Assembly: GCA_903871605.1 (NCBI GenBank) | Contig: CAIQHF010000053.1 | Location: forward strand, 1-64,000 | Length of the DNA: 64,000 bases | Reading direction: 5' to 3' | Origin: an uncultured Sphingomonadaceae bacterium | GTDB taxonomy: Bacteria; Pseudomonadota; Alphaproteobacteria; Sphingomonadales; Sphingomonadaceae | Part shown: one piece after another, positions 61,986 through 64,000 of the stretch | Numbering within the stretch: the first letter of the stretch is position 1 | Layout of the letters: every line of letters starts with the position of its first letter | Translations under genes and position numbers: made by a program | The notes under the pieces: model-generated | Databases searched by the model: none | The model's input: only the letters and a program-made list of their open reading frames with translations | Told to the model about the DNA's origin: nothing

Positions 61986-62997
61986 GGACGCAAACTCCGG
62001 CCGTTCGCCGATACGCTGCCGACGATATCGGCATGATGTTGGTCGCCACGCGCGGCGTTCAAGACATCATGCACCGAGGCGCTGATCTCGATCGAGGGGA
62101 CCCATCCCACGGCATCGCGCAATCGGGATGACGACACGCTCGCGATCGGAACCTCAGACGGCCGAGATCGCGCGGGATCGACGATCACGTCGCTGTCGAC
62201 GCGCGCGTCTTCCCGCAACAGGTCGAGCAGCGACTTGATAGATCGGGATTGCTGGGAGGAGATGTTGAACGTCTCGCGCGCGCCCGTTCCGCCATACTGG
62301 CATACCAGCATCTCGTACGCGCGAACGACGTCACGAACATCCATGAAGTCACGCTCGCTATCGAGATTACCGACATGAATTTGCGCGCGCTCGCCCGCTT
62401 GTTCGGCCCGCGCTAACTGTTCGGCGAAGGATGGCAGCGCAAAGCGCGCATCCTGCCCCGGCCCGATATGGTTGGACGGCCTCGCCACGATGAGCGTCGC
62501 GCTGGTCGGCAGGACCGCCGCCAGCATCTGTTCGGCAGCGAGCTTTGCCTGGGCATAGACTGACGACGGCTCGGGCCGCGTGCGCTCGTCGACGGGACCA
62601 TCGAGGAACGCCCGGCCATAGACTTCCGCGCTGCTGGTGAACAGCAGCGTGGCTGCAGGACTGACCGTGCCAAGTGCCGCCGCCAGGGCCATCGTCCCGA
62701 CGAGATTGACCTGCCATGTCGCCGCGGCATTGTTGCCGGCCTGCGCGACCGAAGCCTCTCCCGCGAGGTGGAACACGACGTCGGGTGCCGCAGCCTCGAC
62801 CGCCAATCGGACCGACGCGGGATCGGCGAGATCGAGCATGACATCGCACGTCCGCTCGCGGCCTGCGGACAGAACCCGCGTGCCGGGTGCCGCAGACCGT
62901 GCCAGCGCATCGACAAGGTGTCGACCGACGAAACCACTGGCGCCGGTCACCAAAATGCGATGGGGCGACGGCGCTGCCGCGGTCCCGCCCCGCGTCA

Positions 62998-62998
<1 letters not shown>
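61982..62998 (-). CDS. rmd: NAD-dependent epimerase/reductase, probably GDP-4-keto-6-deoxymannose reductase (Rmd-like)
   Basis: A 338-residue extended SDR. The cofactor motif is TGASGFVGRHLV (about residues 19-30), Ser is in TSSAEVYGRA, and the YxxxK pair is in SVYAQAKLAAEQ. RPSNHIGPGQ and RDFMDVRDVVRAYEML are typical of Rmd and related reductases. Coupled to gmd by a TGATG overlap, it most likely makes GDP-D-rhamnose. Other fates of the 4-keto intermediate (GDP-L-fucose needs a different epimerase/reductase) are less likely. kpsT overlaps downstream. Confidence 0.82.
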
Positions 62999-63999
<1,001 letters not shown>

Positions 64000-64000
64000 G

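Overview
The window is GC-rich (most third codon positions are G or C) and reads as a chromosomal segment of an alphaproteobacterium of the order Sphingomonadales, most likely Sphingomonas or a close relative. Support comes from the gene orders nadD-rsfS-rlmH-envC-ctpA, hisC-tyrA beside metX-metW and pheS-pheT, from small secreted proteins of a type typical of sphingomonads, and from GAAA-hairpin and TTCGTCCTGAGCGCAGTCG-type intergenic palindromes. No plasmid, phage, insertion sequence or CRISPR signature was seen. The assignment is from recognised sequence features only; no database search was run.

Positions 1-33.8 kb are mainly housekeeping. They hold the end of smc; an aldo/keto reductase; a two-gene DNA-repair pair (a DUF4130-UdgX fusion and a radical SAM/helix-hairpin-helix protein); two tandem small secreted cysteine proteins; an envelope and redox run on the minus strand (nadD, rsfS, rlmH, envC, ctpA, dsbB, coq7); proA; a DUF3667 membrane protein; a stray GT4 glycosyltransferase; recJ; tRNA-Glu; hisC-tyrA; metX-metW; pheS-pheT with a small GIY-YIG gene; rpmI-rplT with a clear promoter and terminator; an AsmA-like protein; hisN; a VOC protein; and two secreted peptidases (S10 and M28).

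From 33.9 kb to the right edge the window is a large capsule (group-2-like, ABC-transporter-dependent) locus. kdsA, kdsD and kdsB make CMP-Kdo. KpsC- and KpsS-like proteins would build the Kdo linker on a lipid. KpsM (46.5 kb) and KpsT (61.3 kb) form the ABC exporter, and KpsE and KpsD the periplasmic and outer-membrane parts. At least seven glycosyltransferases, a phosphoglycerol-transferase-like membrane enzyme, three putative hydroxylases (PhyH-like, fatty-acid-hydroxylase-like and Asp/Asn-hydroxylase/LpxO-like), a secreted beta-helix protein, and gmd plus an rmd-like reductase (GDP-D-rhamnose) are interleaved with them. The locus is organised as several divergent and convergent blocks with many ATGA or TGATG stop/start overlaps.

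The least ordinary items are: three very large paralogous glycosyltransferases with a shared C-terminal domain I do not recognise, two of them with TPR repeats in front; a KpsC with a single transferase unit; a histidine phosphatase coupled to kdsB where kdsC would be expected; a KdsB with altered motifs; and two families of paired palindromes, one placed between co-directional genes and one beside a small GIY-YIG nuclease gene.
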